Assembly: GCA_038228695.1 (NCBI GenBank)
Contig: JBBRPA010000015.1
Coordinates: forward strand, 4,997 to 68,996
Reading direction: 5' to 3'
From: DASVRZ01 sp038228695
Lineage (GTDB): Bacteria > Verrucomicrobiota > Verrucomicrobiia > Chthoniobacterales > DASVRZ01
DNA length: 64,000 nt
Position 1 is the first letter of the stretch. Each line of letters opens with the position of its first letter. The position numbers and the translations under genes were made by a program. The notes below the pieces were generated by a model. That model was not told where the DNA came from, made no database searches, and worked only from the letters and a program-made list of their open reading frames with translations. Positions 26,049 through 35,424 of this stretch are shown one piece after another.

Positions 26049-26113
26049 GGTAGAACAAGCTTCCAACTTGTTTTTTTTATCATAATTCACAAGCTGGAAG
26101 CAGGTGCTACCCT
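26049..26113. repeat. REP-like inverted repeat, family 1, copy 2
   Basis: Left arm GGTAGAACAAGCTTCCAACT (26049-26068) and right arm ending ACAAGCTGGAAGCAGGTGC then TACCCT (26089-26113) are imperfect complements. The left arm matches the element at 9187 at most positions. Occupies nearly the whole lpdA to aldo/keto reductase gap. Confidence 0.75.
26054..26078 (+). terminator. Intrinsic terminator after lpdA
   Basis: Inside the left arm of the REP-like element, AACAAG (26054-26059) pairs with CTTGTT (26067-26072) around a 7-base loop and is followed directly by Ts up to 26078. This is a good intrinsic terminator form immediately downstream of the lpdA stop. Confidence 0.55.
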
Positions 26114-26121
26114 CTAAAAAT

Positions 26122-27114
26122 ATGAATCCCTCTCCTACTCGGTACGACTCGATGCAATACCGTCAGTGTGGACGCAGTGGGCTGAAACTGCCCGCCGTTT
26201 CTCTTGGCCTCTGGCATAATTTTGGAAGCGTGGATTCTTTCCCAAATGCCCGGGAAATGATTTTCACCGCCTTCAATCTGGGCATCACGCATTTCGATTT
26301 GGCGAATAATTACGGGCCGGTGGCCGGTTCGGCAGAAGCTAACTTCGGCCGCGTGCTGCGCGATGATCTCTTTAAGCACCGCGACGAACTAATCATTTCA
26401 ACCAAGGCGGGCTACGGTATGTGGCCGGGGCCGTATGGGGATTTCGGTTCGCGGAAATATCTGCTTGCGAGTCTCGACCAAAGTCTGAAGCGCATGACTC
26501 TCGACTACGTGGATATCTTCTATCATCACCGCCCGGACCCGAACACACCCCTAGAAGAAACGATGGGAGCACTAGCCCAGGCGGTGCGCCAAGGGAAGGC
26601 GCTATATGTCGGGCTTTCTAACTATTACGACCCGGAGCTAGCCATGAAGGCGGTGACGCTTCTACAGGAAATGGGCGTGCCGTGTTTGATTCATCAGCCC
26701 GCGTATAACATGCTGACGAACCGCACGCTGGAGACGGGAACATTTCCCGCTCTGGAAGCGCTCGGCGTGGGGGAGATCGTCTTCTCGCCTCTTGCGCAGG
26801 GCTTGTTAACAAACAAATATTTGGGCGGAGTGCCATCCGATTCACGAGCGGCCAATCCAAATGGCTTTCTGCAGGAGAGCCAGATCACTCCGGATAAAGT
26901 CGCCATGGCGCGTGCGCTGGCCGAAATGGCAGCCGAACGGAACCAGACCTTGGCGCAAATGGCATTGGCCTGGTGCCTGCGTTTCCGCGCGGTGACGTCG
27001 GTGCTGATTGGCGCGAGTCGGCCGAGTCAAATTATCGACTGTGTTGCGTGCCTGGAGAATCTCGCGTTTTCCGATGCGGAACTGGACCGAATCGAAGCGT
27101 TACTGGCGGCGTAG
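26122..27114 (+). CDS. Aldo/keto reductase
   Basis: 330 residues from ATG 26122; the frame opens earlier inside the repeat. AKR motifs: SGLKLPAVSLGLWHNFG at the start, THFDLANNYGP with the catalytic Asp and Tyr, ISTKAGYGMWPGPYGDFGSR with the catalytic Lys, and DYVDIFYHHRPD. The GMWPGPYGD segment marks the YghZ/GpR subgroup (E. coli YghZ reduces L-glyceraldehyde 3-phosphate and methylglyoxal). NADPH-dependent aldehyde detoxification is likely. Convergent with the propeller gene that ends 10 bases on. Confidence 0.88.
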   Translation: MNPSPTRYDSMQYRQCGRSGLKLPAVSLGLWHNFGSVDSFPNAREMIFTAFNLGITHFDLANNYGPVAGSAEANFGRVLRDDLFKHRDELIISTKAGYGMWPGPYGDFGSRKYLLASLDQSLKRMTLDYVDIFYHHRPDPNTPLEETMGALAQAVRQGKALYVGLSNYYDPELAMKAVTLLQEMGVPCLIHQPAYNMLTNRTLETGTFPALEALGVGEIVFSPLAQGLLTNKYLGGVPSDSRAANPNGFLQESQITPDKVAMARALAEMAAERNQTLAQMALAWCLRFRAVTSVLIGASRPSQIIDCVACLENLAFSDAELDRIEALLAA

Positions 27115-27123
27115 TTTGAGCCT

Positions 27124-28773
27124 CTAGGGATAGCTGAGCTTCACGTGTAGGAAAGTCCGGTCGCCACTGGCTGGCGTGCTGGCCGTAACCAAAAATGGTG
27201 TCGGCGTGCCCTGCGTCACGCTGTTTGAAGTCCATGTTAGTAAATTATCGGAACGTTCCACCAGATAGCTCACATCGGTCCGCGCCTTGCAATAGGTTAG
27301 ACTGAGCTGTCCGGCGGTCATGACTGCGGTGGGGGGATTTTCGTAATCGAGATTCAAGGCGTAATCGACGAGGAGCGGGCGTCCGCTGGCTCCAATCAAC
27401 GTCGCGGGCGCGCTCGCGGAGAGACCTTTGTTCGTTTTCCACTGAGTGAAGGTGAGCGCGGTGACGGAGATATTAACACCGGCTGATTCCGTAGCGGCCC
27501 CGGTGTTGTCGGTCGCGCGGACCGTGATTCGATAGCTGCCGGTGGTGACGTTCTTCCAGAGAAACACGTAGGGCGCCGAGGTGAGCTCTCCGACCTTCAC
27601 TTGGTTTGCAAAAAACTCCATCTTCGCCACGGAGCCATCCGCGTCGGCGGCGGTGCCGATCAGAGTGATTGGGCCGGGGGCATATTTTTGCGAACCCTCT
27701 TCTGGCTGGATCATGTTAGCCGTTGGGGCGGCGTTGCCATTTTTCGACAAAGTGACGTTGAAGTATTTGGTCCCAACCCCGCCGACGTTAGCTTGCGCGG
27801 AGTAAAGGCGGAAGGTTTGTCCGATTTCGTGACGATCGTTGGTCACCGGATTGATCGGCCAGTTATACCAGTAGAGACGCTGCGGAAAGGTGAAATCCTT
27901 GGGTTGCCAGTTTTGCGAAACCAGGCTGGTCGCGCTGCTGATCCACGAACTGGTGTCGGAGTCGTGGCCGATCGCGACGAAGGCGTTCAGGTAGGTGTTG
28001 AAGTGGACTACGGTCGCATCGGTTCCGCTAAAAACAGCGGCCTCAAATCCGCCCAACCCCGGCTGCGTCCAGGTGCCGCCGTTAAATTTAGTCCACGAGC
28101 CCGGCGCCATCTTTTGCGAGATCGGACAGCGGGCCACGCTGATTTCCTGTCCCGTCCGCCAACCATCCCCAACTAACACCCAAGCGGTCATGTAATAGAG
28201 ATAGAAGAAATTATTCCGACGATCGACTAACAGATAGGTGTCGCCGCAGCCGAAGTCTTGAAAATCGGCTACCGGCAAGTTATTGCGCGGCCGCGAGGGA
28301 TTCGTGGTTAGAATGTCGCCCTCGTAGTGCCAGTTCGCGCCCTTGTCGGTCGAGGTGGCTAAACCAATGCGGCGTTTCCAGAGAAAATTAACCTTCGGCT
28401 TTGGGTTATAATTGTACTCGATGTGAATGATCGCGTAACGCTTGCCGGTCGTGTCCTGCCAGATGCCGTTGGTCCAATAAATATCGTCCCCGTTGGGACT
28501 GGTGAACGACGCATCGCGTGCCGCGTCGGGCAGTTTGACCAGATTATCAAGGGTCGAACCGCTGTAGCGGGACCAATTATGCTCCAGCGCGGTCTGGATC
28601 GAGAGAACCGGCCCATCCTGGACCACGCCCGCATCGGCATCCTGACTGTTGAGCAGAGGGGTGAGCACGTCGCTTCCAGCCGTCCAAGAAAAATCCAGCG
28701 CCCTCAGCGCCGGAAGGGTCGGGCCTACCAGCACGTGAGCCAATACCATGATTAGGAAAATCCGGCGAAACAT
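27124..28773 (-). CDS. Secreted beta-propeller-like protein with Ig-like domain
   Basis: 549 residues from ATG 28773, which begins a signal peptide (MFRRIFLIMVLAHVLVGPTL); the frame opens 225 bases earlier but that part lacks one. Residues about 60-330 look like a glycosidase/sialidase-type propeller (RIGLATSTDKGANWHYEGDI, SPNGDDIYWTNGIWQD). About 345-435 is a bacterial Ig-like domain (ITLIGTAADADGSVAKMEFF). The last 100 residues resemble a secreted-protein C-terminal beta domain with YLVERSDNLLTWT. Polysaccharide binding or hydrolysis is likely; no catalytic residues can be assigned. Confidence 0.65.
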   Translation of the reverse strand: MFRRIFLIMVLAHVLVGPTLPALRALDFSWTAGSDVLTPLLNSQDADAGVVQDGPVLSIQTALEHNWSRYSGSTLDNLVKLPDAARDASFTSPNGDDIYWTNGIWQDTTGKRYAIIHIEYNYNPKPKVNFLWKRRIGLATSTDKGANWHYEGDILTTNPSRPRNNLPVADFQDFGCGDTYLLVDRRNNFFYLYYMTAWVLVGDGWRTGQEISVARCPISQKMAPGSWTKFNGGTWTQPGLGGFEAAVFSGTDATVVHFNTYLNAFVAIGHDSDTSSWISSATSLVSQNWQPKDFTFPQRLYWYNWPINPVTNDRHEIGQTFRLYSAQANVGGVGTKYFNVTLSKNGNAAPTANMIQPEEGSQKYAPGPITLIGTAADADGSVAKMEFFANQVKVGELTSAPYVFLWKNVTTGSYRITVRATDNTGAATESAGVNISVTALTFTQWKTNKGLSASAPATLIGASGRPLLVDYALNLDYENPPTAVMTAGQLSLTYCKARTDVSYLVERSDNLLTWTSNSVTQGTPTPFLVTASTPASGDRTFLHVKLSYP

Positions 28774-28869
28774 CGCGGGGGAAGGTAGCGAGCGAACTGG
28801 AAAACGCCAGCGGATTGTGGTTTGAAAAGGAAACACGACCGGTTTAGGTTTCAAGAACGAAAAACTATT

Positions 28870-29232
28870 ATGAGCGACAAGATTGAAGAACTGAAAAACA
28901 ACGTAGGGGAAGTGGTGCAAGAAGGACGCGATGCCTTGGAGCAAGCTGCCGATTCCGCTGAAGATGCGATGAACGACAATGTCCCGAGCCGTTTCCAAGG
29001 GATGATCCCGTACCTCGCTGGTGCGGTGGGTGTTGGCATCGTTATCGGCCTCCTGTTACCACGGGAAAAACCATCGACCCGCGCACTGGACAACCGACTC
29101 GAGGAATTGCGCGATCTGCTCGGCACGATCAAGAAACGCGTCAGCTTAACGGCTGGAGACAGCTACGACGACGTGAGCGCGGCGCTCGGTGGAGCCATGA
29201 AAAAAGCGAAAAAGCGTTTCAACCTTTCCTAA
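28870..29232 (+). CDS. YqjD/ElaB-like (DUF883-type) membrane-anchored protein
   Basis: 120 residues from ATG 28870. An amphipathic charged N-terminus (MSDKIEELKNNVGEVVQEGR, likely coiled coil) is followed by a single membrane helix (AGAVGVGIVIGLLLPRE) and a basic helical C-terminus. This layout matches the YqjD/ElaB/DUF883 group, stationary-phase inner membrane proteins reported to bind ribosomes in E. coli. Directly followed (3 bases) by another small membrane protein gene, so they are an operon. Confidence 0.7.
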   Translation: MSDKIEELKNNVGEVVQEGRDALEQAADSAEDAMNDNVPSRFQGMIPYLAGAVGVGIVIGLLLPREKPSTRALDNRLEELRDLLGTIKKRVSLTAGDSYDDVSAALGGAMKKAKKRFNLS

Positions 29233-29235
29233 CCT

Positions 29236-29532
29236 ATGCCCAAAGTCGCCCCACTTCCTCCGCCCACGCTTGAGCAGCAGCTCTGCGAAAAATGGAATGA
29301 CATGCAGATCGCTGCCCTTGATCGACTCCGCGAAGGAGAAGACTATGTCCGGCAGAATCCGCTCCAATCTGTCGCGGCGGCGGCGGCGGCTGGTTACGTC
29401 CTGCGAATCCTGCCCGTCGGCGCAATCGTTAGAAGTCTCGCTTGTCTTGCTCTTTCCGCGGTGAAACCCGCCGCCCTGCTCTACGGTGCGGCGAAGGCTT
29501 ACGACATGATGGTCCGTTCCAGCAAACGCTAG
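29236..29532 (+). CDS. Small membrane protein downstream of the DUF883-like gene
   Basis: 98 residues. A charged N-terminal helix (EQQLCEKWNDMQIAALDRLR) leads to two hydrophobic stretches (about 42-62 and 65-85). RLREGEDYVRQNPLQSVAAA resembles the DUF883 pattern 'VRENPWQAVGIAAGVG', so this may be a second, diverged member of that family. Starts right after a CTAACCT with no Shine-Dalgarno. Overlaps the convergent gene at 29529 by 4 bases. Confidence 0.65.
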   Translation: MPKVAPLPPPTLEQQLCEKWNDMQIAALDRLREGEDYVRQNPLQSVAAAAAAGYVLRILPVGAIVRSLACLALSAVKPAALLYGAAKAYDMMVRSSKR

Positions 29533-30116
29533 AGCTTGGTTAGTTTCGAGACCCACATCACCTCGCAGGCCCCGTTGCCGTCATCATCGCGCCGCAGCGA
29601 GCTGATCCATTTTCCGCCATCGTTTCCGGTCGCCTCAATCAGACTTCCCTCGAGGCGGATGAGTTCGCCTTCCTTCAACCACGCGATCTGACGTGCCACG
29701 GCGGAGTTCGCGGCGACGAGGTGATTATTCGAAGCGTGCGTCTCGATTTCTTTGGTCGGCAACGGCGGCTGCCGCTCCCAACGCCAAAAAAGGAATCGGT
29801 TGCTCTGGCTCAGTTTCATCTGCCGAAGCACGGCGGAGTCGGACATTTTTCCCCAGCCGAGGCCCACGTCATAGGGCGCGAGCGACGCCACCGGATCGGA
29901 GTAATAATGCTGGGTGCCCAAGACGCGCCCCTCGATGATGTAACCGGCTAGCGGTCGGATGGTGAAATCGCCGCGAATAACTCCGCGCTGTTCGCCCTCG
30001 AGCAGCACTTGGACCGGATCCATCCGCACGAGGATTCCGTCTGGACGAGAAACCGGCCGACGCCACCACCAAAAAGTAGCGAGGACGAAAACGATCGCGA
30101 TTAAAACGGGACGCAT
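29529..30116 (-). CDS. Membrane-anchored hypothetical protein
   Basis: 195 residues with one N-terminal hydrophobic segment (MRPVLIAIVFVLATFWWWRR) that is probably a signal anchor, the rest outside the membrane. Contains GTQHYYSDPVASLAPYDVGL and SNRFLFWRWERQPPLPTKEI, a pattern I have seen in conserved hypothetical proteins of diverse bacteria but with no assigned function. Lies between convergent small membrane proteins and the phosphosugar mutase gene upstream on the same strand. Confidence 0.7.
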   Translation of the reverse strand: MRPVLIAIVFVLATFWWWRRPVSRPDGILVRMDPVQVLLEGEQRGVIRGDFTIRPLAGYIIEGRVLGTQHYYSDPVASLAPYDVGLGWGKMSDSAVLRQMKLSQSNRFLFWRWERQPPLPTKEIETHASNNHLVAANSAVARQIAWLKEGELIRLEGSLIEATGNDGGKWISSLRRDDDGNGACEVMWVSKLTKL

Positions 30117-30167
30117 CCTTTAAAGAGATGCAAACCCCGTGCCAGCTCTAGCACAGACCGACTCCCG

Positions 30168-32102
30168 CTAGACCAACCGGATTGCGACGTCGGTTTCGAT
30201 CGCCGACCACAACTGCGCGAGCGACTGCGTAGTGACGGGCTTGAGCGCAGCGAGTTCTTCGGCGGTGAACCCCCGGCTCTTCGGCGGCGCGACCTTTGCG
30301 AACAGGTAGAATTTAATTTTCGGCTCCGTGCCCGATGGACGAACCGCGATCCGGCGGCCGTCACTTAGTTCGATGAGGAGCATTTTTTCCTTGGGAATGA
30401 CGTCGCCTTCGACGTCTGTTAGGTCTTCGGTCGCGAAGTTCGTTGTCTTGACCACGTCGGTGTAGGCGAGCGCCACGGGCGGCTTGCTCGCATAGCTGGC
30501 GACGAGTTTCGCGATTTGCGCCGCGCCTTCCGCGCCCTCGAAAGTGAGCGACTTGGCATTCTCCAGATAAAAACCGTATTCGGCATAAACCCGATCGAGC
30601 AACTGATCGAGCGTCAGCCCCTGCGTTTTCGCGTGAGCGGCCACCTCGGCAAACATCACGGTCGCGCCGTTAGCATCCTTATCTCGAGCGAAATCGGCCC
30701 CGCTGTAGCCATAACTTTCCTCACCGCCGAAAACGTAGAAGCTCGAATGTTGCAAACGCAAATCGCGCGTCTCCGCGTCGGACAGTTTCCGGTAGTTAGC
30801 ACGCAAGTTAGCTGGAATCTGGTTCTCATATTTCCCCAGCTTCTCGCCGATATATTTGAATCCGGTCAGCGTCTCCACGCAGCGCACGCCGAGTTTTTCC
30901 GCGATCGCCTTTTGCAGATCGGTGGTGACGAAGGTTTTAATGATGACCGCGTTTTTCCGATTCGCCTCGGTGAGCACGCCCTGAGCGAAAAGCGTAGTGG
31001 CGCGATACCACGCCATCAGCGAGCCAATTTGATTGCCGGTGAGCAATTCCATCGTGCCGGCTGCGGAACGATAGGCCACGCCCATGCGGTCGGCGTCGGG
31101 GTCGGTCGCGATCACGACATCGGCCTCGGTTTTTTCCGCGAGCGCCACTCCGAGCGCGAGCGCCTCGGCGTTTTCCGGGTTCGGACTTTTTACCGTGGGG
31201 AAACGGCCATCCGGCTGATCCTGTTCCGCGACAGTCGAGTAATTAAACCCGAGCCGTTTAAACATCGGGACCATGATCGCTCCGCCCGTGCCATGGATCG
31301 GCGTGAAAACGATTTTGAGATCGGATTTTTTCACCATCGCCGGATCGAGCAAGAGCGATTCAAGCCGGGTCATGTAAGCCTCATCAATCTCCGCCCCAAG
31401 GGTGTGCAGCGTACCGGGGTTCGCCACCGGCGTATAGGCGTCGCTCGCCACCGCATTCACCCGGTCGATGATGCCACTAGCATGCGGCTCGACGACTTGC
31501 GCGCCGTCGTTGAAATAGACCTTGAAGCCGTTGTCGTGCGGCGGATTGTGGCTGGCGGTGAGGACGATGCCCGACGTGGCCCCGACTTCGCGGACGGCGA
31601 AGCTCAGCTCCGGCGTCGAGCGTGGCCCGGCAAAAAGATAAACATCTGCTCCTAGCTCCGTCGCAACTTTGGCGACGTATTCGGCGAAGTCGCGAGAGAA
31701 ATGGCGGGTATCGTGGGCGATCGCGATGCTCGGCTTGCTCCCGGTCGGAACGACATTTTGCAAATAAGCTACCAAGCCCTGCGTGGCGCGGCTGATGTTG
31801 TAGAAATTCATCGCATTTGTCCCGATGCAAGGAAACTCCGGACGCCCCAAGGCGGCTTCCGTGCCTTTTTCCGCTGCGGTCACGGTGCGACCGATCGTTC
31901 GCCCACGCAGACCGCCCGTGCCGAAGGCCAGCGTGCGAAAAAAACGGTCGTTCAGTTCGGTCCAATCGCCCGCTGCCGCCAATTCATCAATGCTCCGGTT
32001 CGCCACCGGATCGGTGCTGCGACTGAGCAACAAACGAATATTTTCAGCACTGGCCGGGAGAAGATAGCCATCGGCCACCGCAGAATCAAAGACATCACTC
32101 AT
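30168..32102 (-). CDS. Phospho-sugar mutase (phosphoglucomutase/phosphomannomutase)
   Basis: 644 residues. The alpha-D-phosphohexomutase motifs are present: phosphoserine loop TASHNPPHDNGFK, metal loop VIATDPDADRMGVAY, sugar loop FGGEESYGYS and C-terminal phosphate loop RPSGTEPKIKFY. N-terminal GTGGLRGRTIG is also typical. Its length fits the PgcA/YhxB group that interconverts glucose 1- and 6-phosphate. Cytoplasmic, supplies nucleotide-sugar precursors or glycogen turnover. Divergent from serB. Confidence 0.92.
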   Translation of the reverse strand: MSDVFDSAVADGYLLPASAENIRLLLSRSTDPVANRSIDELAAAGDWTELNDRFFRTLAFGTGGLRGRTIGRTVTAAEKGTEAALGRPEFPCIGTNAMNFYNISRATQGLVAYLQNVVPTGSKPSIAIAHDTRHFSRDFAEYVAKVATELGADVYLFAGPRSTPELSFAVREVGATSGIVLTASHNPPHDNGFKVYFNDGAQVVEPHASGIIDRVNAVASDAYTPVANPGTLHTLGAEIDEAYMTRLESLLLDPAMVKKSDLKIVFTPIHGTGGAIMVPMFKRLGFNYSTVAEQDQPDGRFPTVKSPNPENAEALALGVALAEKTEADVVIATDPDADRMGVAYRSAAGTMELLTGNQIGSLMAWYRATTLFAQGVLTEANRKNAVIIKTFVTTDLQKAIAEKLGVRCVETLTGFKYIGEKLGKYENQIPANLRANYRKLSDAETRDLRLQHSSFYVFGGEESYGYSGADFARDKDANGATVMFAEVAAHAKTQGLTLDQLLDRVYAEYGFYLENAKSLTFEGAEGAAQIAKLVASYASKPPVALAYTDVVKTTNFATEDLTDVEGDVIPKEKMLLIELSDGRRIAVRPSGTEPKIKFYLFAKVAPPKSRGFTAEELAALKPVTTQSLAQLWSAIETDVAIRLV

Positions 32103-32158
32103 AAGCCTACGGGTTTAGACTTTCGCGCCGTCGATTGCAAATCTATGTTCAGATTCCG

Positions 32159-33016
32159 ATGCAACAGATTCTCACCCTCGTAAACACCGACGGCCTTCCG
32201 CTCGAGACCCGGCTCAGCTTAGAAACGTTCCTCGCTGAATGCGGAGTCGAGGTCGAGGAACTGCGCCAGTTTGAGTGTGCCATCGATGTGTTTTTTTCTG
32301 GCGCACTCGATGAATCGGCCCTCGCGGCCTGGTCCGCCCCGCGCCAGCTCGATCACGCTATCCAACTGGCTGTTCACCGATCGAAGAAACTCCTGATCAG
32401 CGACATGGAATCGACCCTTGTGGAAAACGAATTTCTCGACGACCTGGCGGAGTTTTGCGGCGTGGGCGAGCGGGTTAAGGCGATCACCGCCCGGGCCATG
32501 AACGGGGAGATTGATTTCGCCGGGGCTTTGCGCGAACGCGTGCGTTTGCTGGCCGGCCAACCTTCCGGCCTGCTCGAACGCGCTTACGAAAACCTCCGTT
32601 GGATGCCCGGTGCTCAGGAACTTTTCGCCACCCTCCACCAACACGGCGTGCGGACGATTATTGTTTCCGGCGGATTTAAGTATTTCACCAGCCGCGTCCG
32701 GAAAAGTCTCGGAGCGGGCGAGGATTTCGCGAATGATTTGGTCGTGCGCGACGGGCTGCTGACGGGTGAACCAACCGAGCCGATTTCCGGACGAGAGGAG
32801 AAACGGCGCATTCTCACGGAGACAGCGGCGGAGTTGGGGATTTCGCTGTCGGAAACAGTGGCGATTGGGGACGGAGCGAACGATTTGCCGATGCTGCAGG
32901 CGGCAGGGTTGGGCGTAGCGTATCACGCCAAGCCGAGTGTGGAAGCGGCCGCCAATTTCCGGGTGCGGCATTCCGATCTGCGGGCGGTGTTGTATTTCAT
33001 GGGAATCGGCGGGTAG
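32159..33016 (+). CDS. serB: Phosphoserine phosphatase
   Basis: 285 residues from ATG 32159. An ACT-like N-terminal half (MQQILTLVNTDGLPLETRLS) precedes the HAD domain: ISDMESTLVENEFLDDLAEF (nucleophile Asp82), IIVSGGFKYFTSRV (motif II Ser) and IGDGANDLPMLQAAGLGVAY (motif IV), ending with a C-terminal segment typical of SerB. The usual D-x-D-S-T is D-M-E-S-T here, so the second acidic residue is Glu84. Last step of serine synthesis. Stand-alone gene, divergent from the sugar mutase. Confidence 0.9.
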   Translation: MQQILTLVNTDGLPLETRLSLETFLAECGVEVEELRQFECAIDVFFSGALDESALAAWSAPRQLDHAIQLAVHRSKKLLISDMESTLVENEFLDDLAEFCGVGERVKAITARAMNGEIDFAGALRERVRLLAGQPSGLLERAYENLRWMPGAQELFATLHQHGVRTIIVSGGFKYFTSRVRKSLGAGEDFANDLVVRDGLLTGEPTEPISGREEKRRILTETAAELGISLSETVAIGDGANDLPMLQAAGLGVAYHAKPSVEAAANFRVRHSDLRAVLYFMGIGG

Positions 33017-33148
33017 CAGAGAGTTGGAGGAGGGTTGGCGGAGAGAGGTGTCGCGCGAAGACGCTAAGGCGCAAAAGGAGGAGGATGGGAAACTGGGTTT
33101 TTTCGGCTTTGCAGGGTCTGAAGGGTCGGCCACGATCGGCTCGCTTTG

Positions 33149-34810
33149 ATGAATGCGACGACTGCTCCTGAACGCCCGGTGCTCAACTGGGAGCGCGTTG
33201 TTGGGGTGGCGCTGCTCGCGTTTCTGGCCGTAGTGCGTTGGCGGGCGATTAGCCGGTTCCGGATCGAATCCGATGAGCCGCAGCATTTGCACGTCGTCTG
33301 GGGCTGGACCCGTGGGTTTCTGCCTTACCGCGATTTTTTTGATAATCATACGCCGCTCTTTCACCTGCTTTACGCCCCCGTACTCTCGCTGCTCGGGGAG
33401 CGGGCGGATATTTTAGTGGTGATGCGAATCGCGGATCTGCCGCTTTTTGCGCTAACGTTGTGGGCGGTATTCCTTCTCGGGCGAACGCTATACGGGGCGC
33501 GCGGCGGTTGGTGGGCGCTGCTCTTGACGGCGGCGGAGCGGTCCTTTTTTTACACGTCGATCGAGTTCCGGGCGGATGTGCTCTGGGCGTTGCTCGCGAT
33601 GGCGACGCTAGCCGTGTTGCTCGGGGGCGGGAATCGGCGGTGGCTGTGGGCGGGTCTGCTGCTGGGAGCGACGCTGGCGGCATCGATCAAGACGGCGCTG
33701 TTGGTAGTGAGTTTTTGTCTGGCGACGGCGCTCTGGCTAGGGCTGAATTGGCTGGCGGGTGGCCGGGTGGAATGGCGGCAGGCGGCGGGGCGTTTCGTGA
33801 GTTTGGTGGGAGCGAGTCTCGTCGTGCCGCTGGCGTTGGCGGTTTATTTTTACAGGCAAGGCGGCTGGCCGGGGCTGGTCTATTGCTTGTTTCATCACAA
33901 TACCGGGTCAGCGGGTGGGTTGGCTAAGAGCCACGGCGAGGCGTTCGTATTTTTAGGGGTGCTGGCGACGGGAATGGCGTTTTGCTGGTTTTCGAGGCGC
34001 TGGGGTGGGCTGAAGTTTGGACGGGCGCTGCTCGTTCTCGGGGCGACGGTGTATTTGGGGTTGCTGCTCAGTTTCTGGTCGGTGCTGACGCCGGTGACGC
34101 CGCAGGATTGGCTGCCGTTGGTGCCGATGCTGGCGGTGACGGCTGGCGGGATGTTGGCCGCGCTGCCCGGGCAGTGGCGTCCGGCGCTGGGACTGACGGT
34201 GCTAGGAGGATTGGTCGTTGTGCTCTTGCGTCCGCTCCCCGATAACGTGCCGCAGCCCGGAAAATATGAGCGTTTTCTAGCCAGCGTCCTGCGACTGACC
34301 GGCCCGGAGGACTACGTGATGGATGCGAAGGGTGAGGCGATTTTCCGGAAGCGTCCTTATTACTTTTGCTTGGAAACGCAGACCCGGCGGCGGCTGATTA
34401 AAGGCTCGCTGCCGGACGACATTCCGGAGCGTCTGATTGCCACGCGGACGGCGGTGACGCGAACGAACCGGCTGCCCGATCGGGCGGAGGCGTTTGTGGA
34501 GAAAAACTATCTACCTGCGGGCCGGGGAATCTCGGTGCTGGGGCAGTTTCTCGTCGTGTCGAAGGAAGATCCGGCGCGTTATGTTTTTGAAGTAGCCGTG
34601 CCGGAGCGGTATGTGATCGTGGCAGAAAACGGCCCGGTGGCGGGAGAATTGGATGGGCGGCCCTACGTGGGAGCGGTCGAACTGGCGGCGGGGCGGCACG
34701 AATTTGTGCGGACGTCGGGGAACGAGGCGCTGGCCTTATTCTGGGCGCGGGCGGCGGAGCGGGGCTTTTCGGCGTTTGCGGAGCGGAAGGTGGACGACGC
34801 TGGGCTATGA
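33149..34810 (+). CDS. Multi-pass membrane protein, GT39-like glycosyltransferase
   Basis: 553 residues from ATG 33149, around ten hydrophobic helices up to residue 375, then a soluble C-terminal domain of about 170 residues. FRIESDEPQHLHVVWGWTRG and YRDFFDNHTPLFHLLYAPVL resemble the first periplasmic loop of dolichyl-phosphate mannosyltransferase/ArnT-type enzymes, whose catalytic Asp is in such a 'DE' motif. Would transfer a sugar from a lipid carrier outside the membrane. High-GC, GGCG-rich codons compared with neighbours. Specific substrate unknown. Confidence 0.7.
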   Translation: MNATTAPERPVLNWERVVGVALLAFLAVVRWRAISRFRIESDEPQHLHVVWGWTRGFLPYRDFFDNHTPLFHLLYAPVLSLLGERADILVVMRIADLPLFALTLWAVFLLGRTLYGARGGWWALLLTAAERSFFYTSIEFRADVLWALLAMATLAVLLGGGNRRWLWAGLLLGATLAASIKTALLVVSFCLATALWLGLNWLAGGRVEWRQAAGRFVSLVGASLVVPLALAVYFYRQGGWPGLVYCLFHHNTGSAGGLAKSHGEAFVFLGVLATGMAFCWFSRRWGGLKFGRALLVLGATVYLGLLLSFWSVLTPVTPQDWLPLVPMLAVTAGGMLAALPGQWRPALGLTVLGGLVVVLLRPLPDNVPQPGKYERFLASVLRLTGPEDYVMDAKGEAIFRKRPYYFCLETQTRRRLIKGSLPDDIPERLIATRTAVTRTNRLPDRAEAFVEKNYLPAGRGISVLGQFLVVSKEDPARYVFEVAVPERYVIVAENGPVAGELDGRPYVGAVELAAGRHEFVRTSGNEALALFWARAAERGFSAFAERKVDDAGL

Positions 34811-34877
34811 GGCAGCGGTCCGGGAGGGCGAAACTTTCGTTGGAATCCTTTCGCAGGGCGTGGCATCATCCGCGTCC

Positions 34878-35399
34878 ATGATCAGCCCGGACGATTTCCA
34901 ATACGCGATCGAGAACACGATCGTGGTGCGGCCGCCCACGCGATCGATCCAGACATTTGGGACGACGAGCTTTCACTTCTACCTCGTGTCGGAATTGATG
35001 GACCGGGTAAACGAAATCCGGGTCCGCGAGGGCCGGATCGAGGCGGAGCGACCGCAAATCCTGACGCCGGAAAAGATGTCGCGGATCCTGCTGGAGGGTT
35101 TCGGGGAGAAGGCAGAGGAGTTTGCGGAGATGCTCCGGCATAATCCGGACCTCGGTGCTTTTCTCCGCTACGGCTTGCAGATCGCCAAACGTGATGTGAC
35201 CGAATCGACCGCCCACGAGACGATGGAGGCGGTCATCGGCACGATCGACGCGCAAATCGCAGCGAGCGATGAGACGAGTGTGATCATCCAAGGCGTGGAT
35301 GATGCCTGGGAGGTGTGCCTGTTGAAATTTTCCATGGACCTCATCCGACAATCCGTCGAGGGCAATGTGAAGGACCTGCGCCGGCGCAAATTGCTCTAG
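34878..35399 (+). CDS. Conserved hypothetical cytoplasmic protein
   Basis: 173 residues from ATG 34878, preferred over an upstream start at 34653 that would overlap the previous gene and read Arg-rich nonsense. Starts MISPDDFQYAIENTIVVRPP, mixed alpha/beta, no signal peptide, no membrane helix. C-terminal half is helical and ends RRRKLL. I do not recognise the family. It is followed 25 bases later by the LysM gene, and accA follows that; a shared transcript is likely. Confidence 0.75.
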   Translation: MISPDDFQYAIENTIVVRPPTRSIQTFGTTSFHFYLVSELMDRVNEIRVREGRIEAERPQILTPEKMSRILLEGFGEKAEEFAEMLRHNPDLGAFLRYGLQIAKRDVTESTAHETMEAVIGTIDAQIAASDETSVIIQGVDDAWEVCLLKFSMDLIRQSVEGNVKDLRRRKLL

Positions 35400-35424
35400 T
35401 TATTTCCCACTGTTTCCATTTCCG

